From Eubacteriales bacterium (lineage in GTDB: Bacteria; Bacillota; Clostridia; Lachnospirales; Lachnospiraceae): a stretch of DNA of 64,000 bases. The notes below the pieces were generated by a model. The model did not search any database and was not told where the DNA came from. It saw nothing but the letters and a program-made list of their open reading frames with translations. Positions 6,674-14,620 of this stretch are shown here, one piece after another. Numbering within the stretch: position 1 is the first letter of the stretch; every line of letters begins with the position of its first letter. A program made the translations under genes and the position numbers. The DNA lies in contig JAUNSC010000011.1 of assembly GCA_030539395.1 (NCBI GenBank), positions 19,083 through 83,082 of the forward strand, in the 5' to 3' direction.

Positions 6674-7397
6674 CCTGGCTTCCATAAATGATCAGGTATC
6701 CAAGGCCGCACCTTGCACCGATAAATTCTCCGATGACCACGCCTACCAGGCAAAGGCCGATATTAACTTTCATAATGCTGATGGTGGCGGGAACGGTACT
6801 TGGGAGCACAACTTTTGTCAGTACGTGATAACGGTTTCCGCCCAGTGTGTAGATCAGTTTCATTTTATCTTTGCTTACTTCCCGAAATCCGGTGTACAGA
6901 TTCAGGATTGTGCCGAAAATTGCAACGGACATGCCGGCTACAATGATTGTGTTGCGGTTAGCGCCAAGCCATACAATCAGCAAAGGTGCGAGGGCAGATT
7001 TCGGAAGGCTGTTCAGCACAACCAGGTAAGGCTCCAGTATTTCTGAAAGTTTTTCACTGCACCAGAGAAGGATTGCAAAGAGAAGACCGCATATGACTAC
7101 AAGAAAAAAACTGGCTACCGTTTCTAAAAGGGTAGCTCCCACATGTTCAAAAATAGTACTGTCTTCCAGCATTGTGGAAAACGTATTGAAAATGCGGCTG
7201 GGACTGCTGAAAATAAAACCATCTATCCAGTTTTTTCTGGTGGCAGTTTCCCATAAGGAAAGAAAGGCAAGAAGAAGCAGTACCCGTGAGATCTGAACAA
7301 AACGTTTGTGCCGCAGTTTCGCACTCAGATATGCCTTCTGTCTGGGGGAGATATATTCAGCGGTAAGTTCTTGTTTATGTTTCGGGGACATATGCAT
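6672..7397 (-). pseudogene. N-terminal part of a split NitT/TauT-type ABC permease
   Basis: This encodes the first 242 residues of an SsuC/TauC-like permease. It has a leading basic segment, helices near residues 36-52 and 90-112, and the EAA-type cytoplasmic loop near 170-200 (GGNRYHVLTKVVLPSTVPA). The natural frame breaks at GSQV; the element then adds about 17 foreign codons to a stop at 6618. The missing 35 C-terminal residues are at 718-827. The start overlaps the end of the importer ATPase gene by 23 bases. The truncated protein lacks its last helix, so the importer is probably disabled until the element excises. Substrate is unknown; relatives carry sulfonates, thiamine precursors or nitrate. 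Confidence 0.9.
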
Positions 7398-8151
7398 TCA
7401 GCTCCTTCCAGATGGCATTAAAATATTCCTTAAATTCAGGTGCATTGCGGGATTTCATTGGCGTGCGTTCTTCAATAGAAAAGTGAATGGGTACTTTTGC
7501 AACAACAGTTGCCGGGCGGCTGGAGAGAACAATGACTGTATCAGCCATGCTGACGGCTTCTGCCAGATCATGAGTTACCAGGATTGCGGTTTTGTGCTCA
7601 CGTTTGATGATACGGTAGATATCGTCAGATACAGTAAGCCGTGTCTGATAATCCAGTGCGGAAAAGGGTTCATCCAGGAGTAAAAGGGATGGGCGAAGTA
7701 CCAGGGTTCGAATCAGAGCTGCTCTCTGGCGCATTCCTCCGGATAGCTGGCTGGGTTTTACGTGGCGAAAATCCCACAGTCCATATTCCCTCATGAGTTT
7801 TTCTGTGAATTCCAGATTTTCCCGTGTGAGACGGTGCTGGATTTCCAGTCCCAGTGTAATATTTCCGTATACATTTCTCCATTCAAACAGCTGATCTTTT
7901 TGCGGCATATATCCTATATGAAAATCTGTGTGAGCATTCACTGGCCGGCCATTAAGCAAAATAGAGCCGGATTCCGGCTCGTTTAAAGAACAGATCAGAG
8001 AGAGAAGGGTGGATTTTCCACACCCGCTGGGCCCCACTATCACGGTAAACTCACCATCATTTACCTGGAAAGATACATCCGACAGAGCATGAGTTTCTCC
8101 GGACATTGTGTGATAGGAATAGTTAACATGTTTACATTCTAGTAATGACAC
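7375..8151 (-). CDS. NitT/TauT-type ABC importer ATPase (SsuB/TauB-like)
   Basis: A complete nucleotide-binding domain of about 258 residues with Walker A GPSGCGKST, Q-loop MPQKDQLFEW, signature LSGGMRQR, Walker B LLLLDEP and switch VTHDLAEA. This is the TauB/SsuB type (COG1116). I prefer GTG 8151 because GGAGGT lies about 10 bases upstream; the in-frame ATG at 8169 has no ribosome binding site. It overlaps the permease gene, so the two form one operon on the minus strand. No substrate-binding protein gene is adjacent, which is unusual for this importer class. Substrate cannot be told from the ATPase. Confidence 0.9.
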   Translation of the reverse strand: MSLLECKHVNYSYHTMSGETHALSDVSFQVNDGEFTVIVGPSGCGKSTLLSLICSLNEPESGSILLNGRPVNAHTDFHIGYMPQKDQLFEWRNVYGNITLGLEIQHRLTRENLEFTEKLMREYGLWDFRHVKPSQLSGGMRQRAALIRTLVLRPSLLLLDEPFSALDYQTRLTVSDDIYRIIKREHKTAILVTHDLAEAVSMADTVIVLSSRPATVVAKVPIHFSIEERTPMKSRNAPEFKEYFNAIWKELNAYVPET

Positions 8152-8243
8152 TTTATCGGATACCTCCATATTGTTCTATATATTAATGTATGAAGGAGAA
8201 AATGTTTTGCTTATTGCATGGGAATACAGTATACTTAATTTAA

Positions 8244-8456
8244 CAGGCGGACATCTCTGCCAGGCAGTTGAGAGATTTGCGCGGTTCACAGAAAACGCCC
8301 GGCCAGGAACGCATCTACACAGCCGGAGAGAAGGAATATGAGGTGTGGATGCACCGGAAAGACAGGGGAATTCCTATGACAGAAGCAGTTCAGAGAGAAT
8401 TTATCCAGTTGAGGGATGAACTCGAACTGACACAATTTCAATTTCCTTTTGAATGA
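8244..8456 (+). pseudogene. C-terminal remnant of an Ldh-family (malate/lactate) dehydrogenase
   Basis: The open stretch follows a stop at 8241-8243. It reads LRDLRGSQKTPGQERIYTAG, then a helix with RKDRGIPMTEAVQREF. This is the end of the Ldh_2-type NAD(P)-dependent oxidoreductases (malate, L-lactate, ureidoglycolate dehydrogenases), where PGE or PGQ and GIP are landmarks. The family has about 340 residues; only about 70 remain and there is no proper start (a TTG at 8268 is the first candidate). It is a decay remnant, with the AraC remnant following 24 bases later. Confidence 0.65.
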
Positions 8457-8479
8457 GTTATAAAAAGGAGTGATACACA

Positions 8480-8689
8480 ATGGACTGGATATAACAGTTA
8501 AACAGGGCGATTGCGTTTATAGAACAGCATCTTATGGAAGAATTGGATTATGAGCAGATAGCGCATATCGCCGGATGCCCCTCTTACTATTTTCAGAAGG
8601 CGTTTCTCTATATGACGAATATTACAGGGACACAGGGTATCATGAGGCAAAATTGCTTGCAGTACTTTTATTTGATAAAAAGCAAATGA
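8480..8689 (+). pseudogene. Remnant of an AraC-family regulator
   Basis: AAAGGAG precedes ATG 8480, but the fifth codon is TAA (8492-8494). After it the frame reads LNRAIAFIEQHLMEELDYEQ and IAHIAGCPSYYFQKAFLYMT. This is the first helix-turn-helix of AraC regulators of the type that usually carries a GyrI-like sensor domain. The match is lost after about 8630 and the frame ends at 8689. The second helix-turn-helix and effector domain are missing. The following CPBP gene starts inside what would have been the rest of the gene. Confidence 0.75.
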
Positions 8690-8733
8690 TTGACAAAAAT
8701 AAAATCAGCATTTGCATGATGGTGGATAAGAAC

Positions 8734-9390
8734 ATGATTTTAAATAAAAATCTGAAAACAGTTAAAGCTTTTTCGTATATTGGCCTGTTTATAATATGGG
8801 GCGTATTAGAAACAGGTATTGTGCCATTTATGGAGCAGTGGCTAAGCGTTCCTGACACAGAATTCATAAAAGAAGTGGTTTTCAAGATCATAATCTGGTT
8901 TATTCCTGCGTTTCTTTTGTGCAGACATTATGACGATTTTTTAAGTATACAAAGTAAAAGCAGTTTTTCAGTTGAAGTAAAATGGCTGAGAGTACTTCCA
9001 ATACTTTTTCTGTTTACGGCATTTCATATTATTTCTGCCTGTGTTCAGCATGGTAAGATTTCTATTGACAGTTCATTTCGAATAACTGACATACTGATAG
9101 CAGTTTCTGTTGGAATCTCAGAAGAAATGGTGTTTAGAGGATGGCTGTTAAATGTATGCCTGCACGATAAGAAGTGGGTAAGCATAATAGAGAATGCCGT
9201 TTTATTTTTATTGATTCATTTTCCTGTGTGGATTCGACATGATTTGTTATCTGTGTATATTATGAGCGGAGCATTTTTGCAAATTATAATATTAAGTATA
9301 ATATTTAGCTGTGCTTTTATAAAAAGCAGAAATATTCTGGTACCTGTTGTGCTGCATGCATATTGGGATTTGCTTTGTTTTATACTTTAA
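8734..9390 (+). CDS. CPBP family intramembrane metalloprotease
   Basis: A membrane protein of 218 residues with about six helices. It has the CPBP (Abi/CAAX-like) motifs: SEEMVFRG (residues 129-136, the two Glu and Arg), a following FLLIHFPVW with the first metal-binding His, and NILVPVVLHAYWD near the end with the second His. I chose ATG 8734, which has GGTGGA seven bases upstream; the same frame is open back to 8575. Relatives include bacteriocin self-immunity and protein-processing enzymes. It is monocistronic, bounded by remnants upstream and a bidirectional terminator downstream. No bacteriocin gene is adjacent. Confidence 0.85.
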   Translation: MILNKNLKTVKAFSYIGLFIIWGVLETGIVPFMEQWLSVPDTEFIKEVVFKIIIWFIPAFLLCRHYDDFLSIQSKSSFSVEVKWLRVLPILFLFTAFHIISACVQHGKISIDSSFRITDILIAVSVGISEEMVFRGWLLNVCLHDKKWVSIIENAVLFLLIHFPVWIRHDLLSVYIMSGAFLQIIILSIIFSCAFIKSRNILVPVVLHAYWDLLCFIL

Positions 9391-9494
9391 AACAGATATT
9401 ATGTTGCTGAAGTAATCAGCCCTTCGCTTCAGTCGTTTCCAGGATACCGGATTCAGATGAGTGTATCGCAGCGAAGATGAAGCAGAAAGGCAGT

Positions 9495-9530
9495 AAAATG
9501 GCGGTGCAGAATAAGTTGCACCGCCATTTT
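9495..9530. terminator. Bidirectional terminator, CPBP gene versus ABC exporter operon
   Basis: A perfect 14-bp stem (AAAATGGCGGTGCA, 9495-9508, with 9517-9530) has an 8-base loop and A/T flanks in both directions. It lies between convergent genes. Confidence 0.85.
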
Positions 9531-9602
9531 ATAACGTTTTTCAGGGATGATCTCCTCATAGAGTGTCGTCCCCGATAAATTCAGATATGCATGACCTGTT
9601 GT

Positions 9603-11534
9603 TTATTCAAGTTCAAATGCACCTGTATACAGCTGATAATATTTACCTTTCTGGGCGATCAGTTCATCATGAGTACCACGTTCAATGATTCTTCCCTGCT
9701 CCAGCACCATAATGGCATCAGCATTTCGCACAGTAGAAAGTCTGTGAGCGATAACAAAGACGGTGCGCCCTTTCATCAGCGCATCCATTCCTTTTTGGAC
9801 AATACTCTCTGTACGTGTATCGATACTGGAAGTTGCTTCATCCAGAATCATAACAGGAGGATTGGAGATAGCGGCTCTTGCTATGGAAAGAAGCTGTCTC
9901 TGTCCCTGGGAAAGCTCAGAGCCGTTGCCGGAGATAACCGTGTCATATCCCTGCGGCAGCATCTGTATAAAATCGTGGGCATTAGCGATTTTTGCTGCTT
10001 CGATCACCTCTTCATCAGTGGCATCCAGTTTGCCATAGCGGATGTTTTCGCGAATAGTTCCGGTAAACAGATTAGTATCCTGCAGGACCATACCGAGAGA
10101 ACGGCGCAGTTCCGGTTTTTTAATTTTATTGATGTTGATGTCATCATAACGGATTTTACCGTCCGCCAGATCGTAGAACCGGTTGATCAGGTTAGTGATA
10201 GTGGTTTTGCCGGCACCCGTTGCTCCGACGAAAGCAATTTTCTGTCCGGGTCTTGCGTAAAGGGAAACATCATGCAGCACCATCTTGTCAGGATTGTAAC
10301 CAAAATCCACATTGAAAAAGCGGACATCTCCTTCCATTTTTTTGTAAGTGAGCGTACCGTCGCCATGCTGGTGTTTCCATGCCCACATTCCGGTGCGCTC
10401 GGGACATTCCATAAGGCATCCGTTTTCGTTGTATTTTGCACGGACAAGGCTGACATAACCTTCATCCTTTTCCGGTTCTTCATCCATTAATTCAAAGATA
10501 CGTGCCGCACCTGCCAGGGCCATAACGATAGAATTCAGCTGCTGGGAAATCTGGCCGACAGGGTTGGTGAATGATTTGCTCAGCTGCAGGAAACTTGCAA
10601 TCATACCAATGGTAATACCTCCGATTTGGTTCAGGGCAAGAACGCCGCCAATGATGGCAATCAAAACATACTGCAGATTACCCAGATTCGCCATGACCGG
10701 CATCAGGATGTTGGCAAAGCGGTGTGCGTTTGTGGCGTTGCTGCAAAGCTCTTCATTCAGTTTATCAAATTTTTCTACGGAACGTTCTTCATAATTAAAG
10801 ACTTTTACAACCTTCTGGCCGTTGATCATTTCTTCCACATAACCGTTAGTGGCACCAAGAGAAGTCTGTTGTCTTATAAAGTACTTTCCGCTGCTGCCCG
10901 CAATTTTTCCGGTTACTTTCAGCATAAAGAAAACAGAAACTGCTACCACGAGGGAAAGATAGATGCTGGTGGTGAGCATGGCAAAAATAACGGATACAAT
11001 AGTAACTGCGGAAGACAGCATCTGTGTCAGACTCTGTGCCAGCATCTGGCGAAGAGTATCTGTATCATTTGTATAATGGCTCATGATATCGCCAAATGCA
11101 TGCGTATCAAAATATTTAATTGGCAGTCTCTGCATATGCTCGAACATTTCGTCGCGGATAGTTTTCAGGACTCCCTGTGAAATGTTGACCATCACTCTTG
11201 AATAAATCAATGTAGAGATGGCCCCGGCAAGATAAATGGTCCCCATAATTACAAGGGTACGCAGGAGCGGACCGAAGTCGGGATTTGCAGACAGAAGCAT
11301 TGGCGTGATATAGTCATCGATCAGTGTACGCAGGAACAGAGAGGCAATTACGCCTGTAATAGCGCTGACCAGAATACCGGCCAGTACGATCAGCATCTGC
11401 AATTTATAGTCTTTTGTTATATAGCCAAGAAGACGTTTTAATGCGCCCATGGCATTCTGATTTTTCATCATTTCTCTGCGGGATTCCTTTGACATCCCCC
11501 GCGCTATTGCTTTCTGGTCGTCATGTTTACTCAT
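9603..11534 (-). CDS. ABC exporter half-transporter, catalytic-site subunit
   Basis: The protein has 643 residues: an N-terminal six-helix exporter domain (about 45-345) and a C-terminal ATPase domain. The ATPase has Walker A GATGAGKTT, a GSELSQGQRQLL signature, and consensus Walker B MILDEATSS followed by IAHRLSTV. Between the two domains lies an extra segment of about 40 residues containing CPERTGMWAWKHQHGDG. It overlaps its partner gene (ending at 11527) by 8 bases. The partner has a degenerate ATP site, so the two should form a heterodimer of the BmrCD or TM287/288 type exporting drugs, lipids or peptides. The MarR gene at the head of the operon supports a drug-responsive role. Confidence 0.93.
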   Translation of the reverse strand: MSKHDDQKAIARGMSKESRREMMKNQNAMGALKRLLGYITKDYKLQMLIVLAGILVSAITGVIASLFLRTLIDDYITPMLLSANPDFGPLLRTLVIMGTIYLAGAISTLIYSRVMVNISQGVLKTIRDEMFEHMQRLPIKYFDTHAFGDIMSHYTNDTDTLRQMLAQSLTQMLSSAVTIVSVIFAMLTTSIYLSLVVAVSVFFMLKVTGKIAGSSGKYFIRQQTSLGATNGYVEEMINGQKVVKVFNYEERSVEKFDKLNEELCSNATNAHRFANILMPVMANLGNLQYVLIAIIGGVLALNQIGGITIGMIASFLQLSKSFTNPVGQISQQLNSIVMALAGAARIFELMDEEPEKDEGYVSLVRAKYNENGCLMECPERTGMWAWKHQHGDGTLTYKKMEGDVRFFNVDFGYNPDKMVLHDVSLYARPGQKIAFVGATGAGKTTITNLINRFYDLADGKIRYDDININKIKKPELRRSLGMVLQDTNLFTGTIRENIRYGKLDATDEEVIEAAKIANAHDFIQMLPQGYDTVISGNGSELSQGQRQLLSIARAAISNPPVMILDEATSSIDTRTESIVQKGMDALMKGRTVFVIAHRLSTVRNADAIMVLEQGRIIERGTHDELIAQKGKYYQLYTGAFELE

Positions 11535-13260
11535 AATCAGATTCCCCCTTTACCTGAGAATGATAAACTTCCTGATAGATATGATTGGAAGCAAGCAGCT
11601 CTTCATGAGTTCCGACAGCGGAAATACAGCCGTTGTCCAGGACAATGATCTTGTCGGCATTTTGGACGGACGAGATACGCTGTGCGATGATCAGCCTGGT
11701 AGTGTCCGGTATTTCCTGAGAAAATGCCTGCTGTATCAGGGAGTCGGTCTTTGTATCTACAGCGGAAGTACTGTCATCCAGTATCAGGATGGCCGGTTTT
11801 TTAAGGAGTGCCCGGGCAATACAGATACGCTGTTTCTGACCGCCGGATACGTTAGAGCCGCCCTGTTCGATATAAGTATCATATCCATCCGGGAAAGTCT
11901 GTATAAATTCATCTGCCTGAGCAAGCCTGCAGGCATGGATCATTTCTTCATCTGCAGCATTTTCATTGCCCCAGCGTAAATTTTCTTTAATGGTTCCGGA
12001 AAACAGGACATTTTTCTGCAGAACCATGGAAACTGCGTCACGCAGCACTTTTATATCATAATTTCGTACATCAATTCCGCCCACCTTCAGGGTTCCGGCT
12101 GTCACATCATACAGTCTGGGAATCAACTGTACCAGGGAACTTTTAGCACTTCCGGTACCGCCGATGATGCCGACAGTTTCCCCGGATTTGATGTCAAAAC
12201 TAATATCTTTCAGACAGAGCTTATTCATATCTTTGGAATAACTGAAAAATACATGGTCAAAGGAAATACTTCCGTTTTCCACTTTGGTGACAGGATCGGA
12301 TGGGTTTGTAATATCAGGCTGTTCCGTCAGCACTTCATTGATACGTTCAATGGAAGCCTTGGACATGATACACATAACAAAAATCATGGAGAGCATCATC
12401 AGGCTCATCAGAATCTGCATGGTGTAGGTAAACATAGAGGTCAGCTCACCTGTTGTCATGGAATTGCTGACAATGAACTTTGCCCCGAACCAGGAAATCA
12501 GGATCATACAGGCATACACGCAGGTCTGCATGGCCGGTGCGTTAAAAGCAATCAGTTTTTCAACTTTTGTAAAGTCATTGTAGATATTGCCGGATATTTC
12601 TTTGAATTTTTTTTCTTCAAAATCTTCCCTGACAAAAGATTTCACCACACGGATTCCGTGAACATTTTCCTGTACTACGTTATTAAGTTTGTCGTAAGTT
12701 TTAAAAACCCGCATGAAGATCGGATGGGCGTGTGTGGTGATAAGAAACAGAATAATTCCGAGTATCGGGATAATGGCAAGATAAATCAGGGCCAGATTTT
12801 TGCTTACTTTAAACGCCATCACAAAAGCGGAAATCAGCATGATCGGAGAGCGCACAGCTATTCGGATGATCATCTGGTAGGCATTTTGTACGTTGGTCAC
12901 ATCCGTGGTAAGACGCGTTACCAGACTGGATGTGGAAAAACGGTCTATATTGGTAAAGGAAAAATCCTGTACTTTGTAAAACATTTTTTTACGCAGATTT
13001 TTTGCGAAACCTGCGCTGGCAACAGCAGCAAAATTACCCGAGAGAGTGCCGCAGGCAAGGGATGCCATTGCGGCAATAACAAGTATGATGCCATACCTGA
13101 CAATAACGCTCATGTTGCCGGGAGTAATACCTTTATCAATAAGGGAGGCCATCAAAAGAGGGATAATTACCTCCAGAATAACCTCAAGAGTCACACATAC
13201 AGGAGCCAGCAGGGAAGGCTTTTTATACTCTCCGATGCAGGCTGTCAGATTTTTCAGCAT
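11527..13260 (-). CDS. ABC exporter half-transporter with degenerate ATP site
   Basis: The protein has 577 residues with six helices in the first 300 and an ATPase domain behind. The ATPase departs from consensus: Walker A is GGTGSAKSS (Ala for the usual Gly before Lys) and Walker B is LILDDSTSAVD, so Asp replaces the catalytic Glu. The signature NVSGGQKQR is normal and would complete the partner's active site. This matches the degenerate half of heterodimeric exporters such as TM287. Ribosome binding site AGAGGTGA precedes ATG 13260. It lies 16 bases after the MarR gene and overlaps the partner by 8 bases, forming a three-gene operon. Confidence 0.93.
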   Translation of the reverse strand: MLKNLTACIGEYKKPSLLAPVCVTLEVILEVIIPLLMASLIDKGITPGNMSVIVRYGIILVIAAMASLACGTLSGNFAAVASAGFAKNLRKKMFYKVQDFSFTNIDRFSTSSLVTRLTTDVTNVQNAYQMIIRIAVRSPIMLISAFVMAFKVSKNLALIYLAIIPILGIILFLITTHAHPIFMRVFKTYDKLNNVVQENVHGIRVVKSFVREDFEEKKFKEISGNIYNDFTKVEKLIAFNAPAMQTCVYACMILISWFGAKFIVSNSMTTGELTSMFTYTMQILMSLMMLSMIFVMCIMSKASIERINEVLTEQPDITNPSDPVTKVENGSISFDHVFFSYSKDMNKLCLKDISFDIKSGETVGIIGGTGSAKSSLVQLIPRLYDVTAGTLKVGGIDVRNYDIKVLRDAVSMVLQKNVLFSGTIKENLRWGNENAADEEMIHACRLAQADEFIQTFPDGYDTYIEQGGSNVSGGQKQRICIARALLKKPAILILDDSTSAVDTKTDSLIQQAFSQEIPDTTRLIIAQRISSVQNADKIIVLDNGCISAVGTHEELLASNHIYQEVYHSQVKGESDYE

Positions 13261-13276
13261 AAAAATTCACCTCTTT

Positions 13277-13732
13277 CTATTTACAGTAACCGGTTTTATC
13301 AGTATCCAGTTTTTCAATGATTGTCTGAAGCATCTGTATCAGGGCATCGTGCTGTTGAGCACTGAAACAGGCAGCCAGCTCAGACTCCATATCATTGATA
13401 TTATGGCATATGATACGGTTTGTTTCACGGCCGGCATTTGTCAGGACAAGCTGCTTCAACCTGGCATCACCGGAAACGGTCTCACGTTTTACCAGAGATT
13501 TCTGCTCCAGATTGGAGATGACACTGGTTACGGATGAACGGCGGATGCCGAAATGTTTTTCAATGTCGCGCTGATAGATGGCCTGATTTCTATTTTCTGC
13601 GTTGTCAAGAAAACCCAGGATACGCATCTGTATGCCGGAAAGTCCCAGTGGAGCGGAATAGCTGTCCATCTTGCGCCGGATACAGTGGGAAGCAACATTT
13701 ATATATAAACCGATATGATCTGTTTTTTCCAA
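13277..13732 (-). CDS. MarR family transcriptional regulator
   Basis: A winged-helix regulator of 151 residues. The sequence HFGIRRSSVTSVISNLEQKS, then VKRETVSGDARLKQLVLTNAG, is the recognition helix and wing of the MarR fold. I start it at TTG 13732, which has GAGAGGTG 7 bases upstream; the same frame is open to 13864 but that extension has no ribosome binding site and covers the promoter. It heads the operon with two ABC exporter genes and has a dyad-rich operator just after its -10 box. It most likely represses its own operon and is released by exported compounds. Confidence 0.92.
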   Translation of the reverse strand: MEKTDHIGLYINVASHCIRRKMDSYSAPLGLSGIQMRILGFLDNAENRNQAIYQRDIEKHFGIRRSSVTSVISNLEQKSLVKRETVSGDARLKQLVLTNAGRETNRIICHNINDMESELAACFSAQQHDALIQMLQTIIEKLDTDKTGYCK

Positions 13733-13779
13733 AAATAACACCTCTCTTTCATTTAAAGTTAGAATTCGGAATGTTAGAA

Positions 13780-13833
13780 ATCTAAATATTAGATATCGAA
13801 CGTTATTATATGATAGGAATGTAAGAAAGTCAA
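13780..13833 (-). promoter_or_regulatory. Promoter and operator of the marR-ABC exporter operon
   Basis: On the minus strand TTGACT (13833-13828) and TATAAT (13810-13805) are separated by 17 bases. Downstream, the perfect dyad ATCTAA-ATA-TTAGAT spans 13780-13794 and overlaps a second dyad TTAGA-AA-TCTAA (13774-13785). These lie at the expected start of transcription and fit autorepression by the MarR protein. Confidence 0.8.
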
Positions 13834-13843
13834 CTGAAAAATA

Positions 13844-13872
13844 TTGCACGCAAAAGAAAATCACGATATACT
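13844..13872 (+). promoter_or_regulatory. Promoter of queH
   Basis: TTGCAC (13844-13849), a 17-base spacer and TATACT (13867-13872) lie 45 bases before the queH start. It diverges from the MarR promoter 11 bases away. Confidence 0.7.
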
Positions 13873-13917
13873 GAATAGCGGATCAATATTTTTAGAAATA
13901 ATCTTAAGAAGGTTTTT

Positions 13918-14535
13918 ATGAACAAACGTAATTTTCAACGGGAACTGGATAAAATTATTGCGGGACTGGAAAACGGTAAAAAGGTGCCGGCCCTGTTGCT
14001 GCATAGTTGCTGTGCACCATGCAGCAGTTATGTACTGGAATATCTGTCTGAATATTTTGAAATCACAGTCTTCTATTATAATCCTAATATATATCCGGAA
14101 GAAGAGTATCGAAAGAGAGTGGAGGAACAGCAGAGACTGATCAGCTCCATGCCCTTTAAACATCCGGTGCGATTTGAAGAGGGGCAGTTTGATACTGCAA
14201 GATTTTATGATGCGGTCAGGGGGATGGAAAAGGAGCAGGAAGGCGGAAAAAGATGTTTTGCATGCTACCGTCTGCGGCTGGAAGAAGCGGCGAAACGCGC
14301 AGCGCAGATAAATGCAGACTATTTTGCCAGTACCCTGACAATCAGTCCGCTGAAAAATGCGGAAGTGATCAATGAAATCGGAGAAGAACTGGCAAAGGAA
14401 TACGGTGTGCAGTGGCTGCCCTCGGATTTTAAAAAGAAAAATGGATTCAAGCGTTCCGGGGAACTCTCAGCAGAATATGGACTTTATCGTCAAAATTACT
14501 GTGGCTGTGTGTTCTCGCAGAGAACAAATGTATAA
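13918..14535 (+). CDS. queH: Epoxyqueuosine reductase QueH
   Basis: The last step of queuosine synthesis, reduction of epoxyqueuosine in tRNA, in the QueH (DUF208) family that replaces the cobalamin-dependent QueG. The protein has 205 residues with the expected cysteines: HSCCAPCSSY near 29-38, CFACYRLRLE near 118 and YCGCVFS near the C-terminus. These bind the iron-sulfur cluster and a second metal. AAGAAGG precedes ATG 13918. It is a single gene between the MarR operon and argH. Confidence 0.93.
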   Translation: MNKRNFQRELDKIIAGLENGKKVPALLLHSCCAPCSSYVLEYLSEYFEITVFYYNPNIYPEEEYRKRVEEQQRLISSMPFKHPVRFEEGQFDTARFYDAVRGMEKEQEGGKRCFACYRLRLEEAAKRAAQINADYFASTLTISPLKNAEVINEIGEELAKEYGVQWLPSDFKKKNGFKRSGELSAEYGLYRQNYCGCVFSQRTNV

Positions 14536-14558
14536 ATTCACTGTTTTTTTGCTGGTGC

Positions 14559-14587
14559 TTGATACTGAAAAAAAAATATGGTAGAAT
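14559..14587 (+). promoter_or_regulatory. Promoter of argH
   Basis: TTGATA at 14559-14564 and TAGAAT at 14582-14587 are separated by 17 bases, 34 bases before the argH start. I see no arginine-operator or leader structure. Confidence 0.7.
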
Positions 14588-14620
14588 GCTAACGATTATT
14601 TAAGGAAGGAAAGTAAAACT

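Noticed and set aside
9495-9530. The 14-bp inverted repeat as an insertion sequence end
   Set aside because: It stands alone between convergent genes with A and T flanks, as a bidirectional terminator does.
9591-13320. Long plus-strand open frames (299 and 355 codons) opposite the ABC exporter genes
   Set aside because: They are antisense to two well-supported ABC genes, have composition typical of reverse-strand reading, and lack ribosome binding sites.
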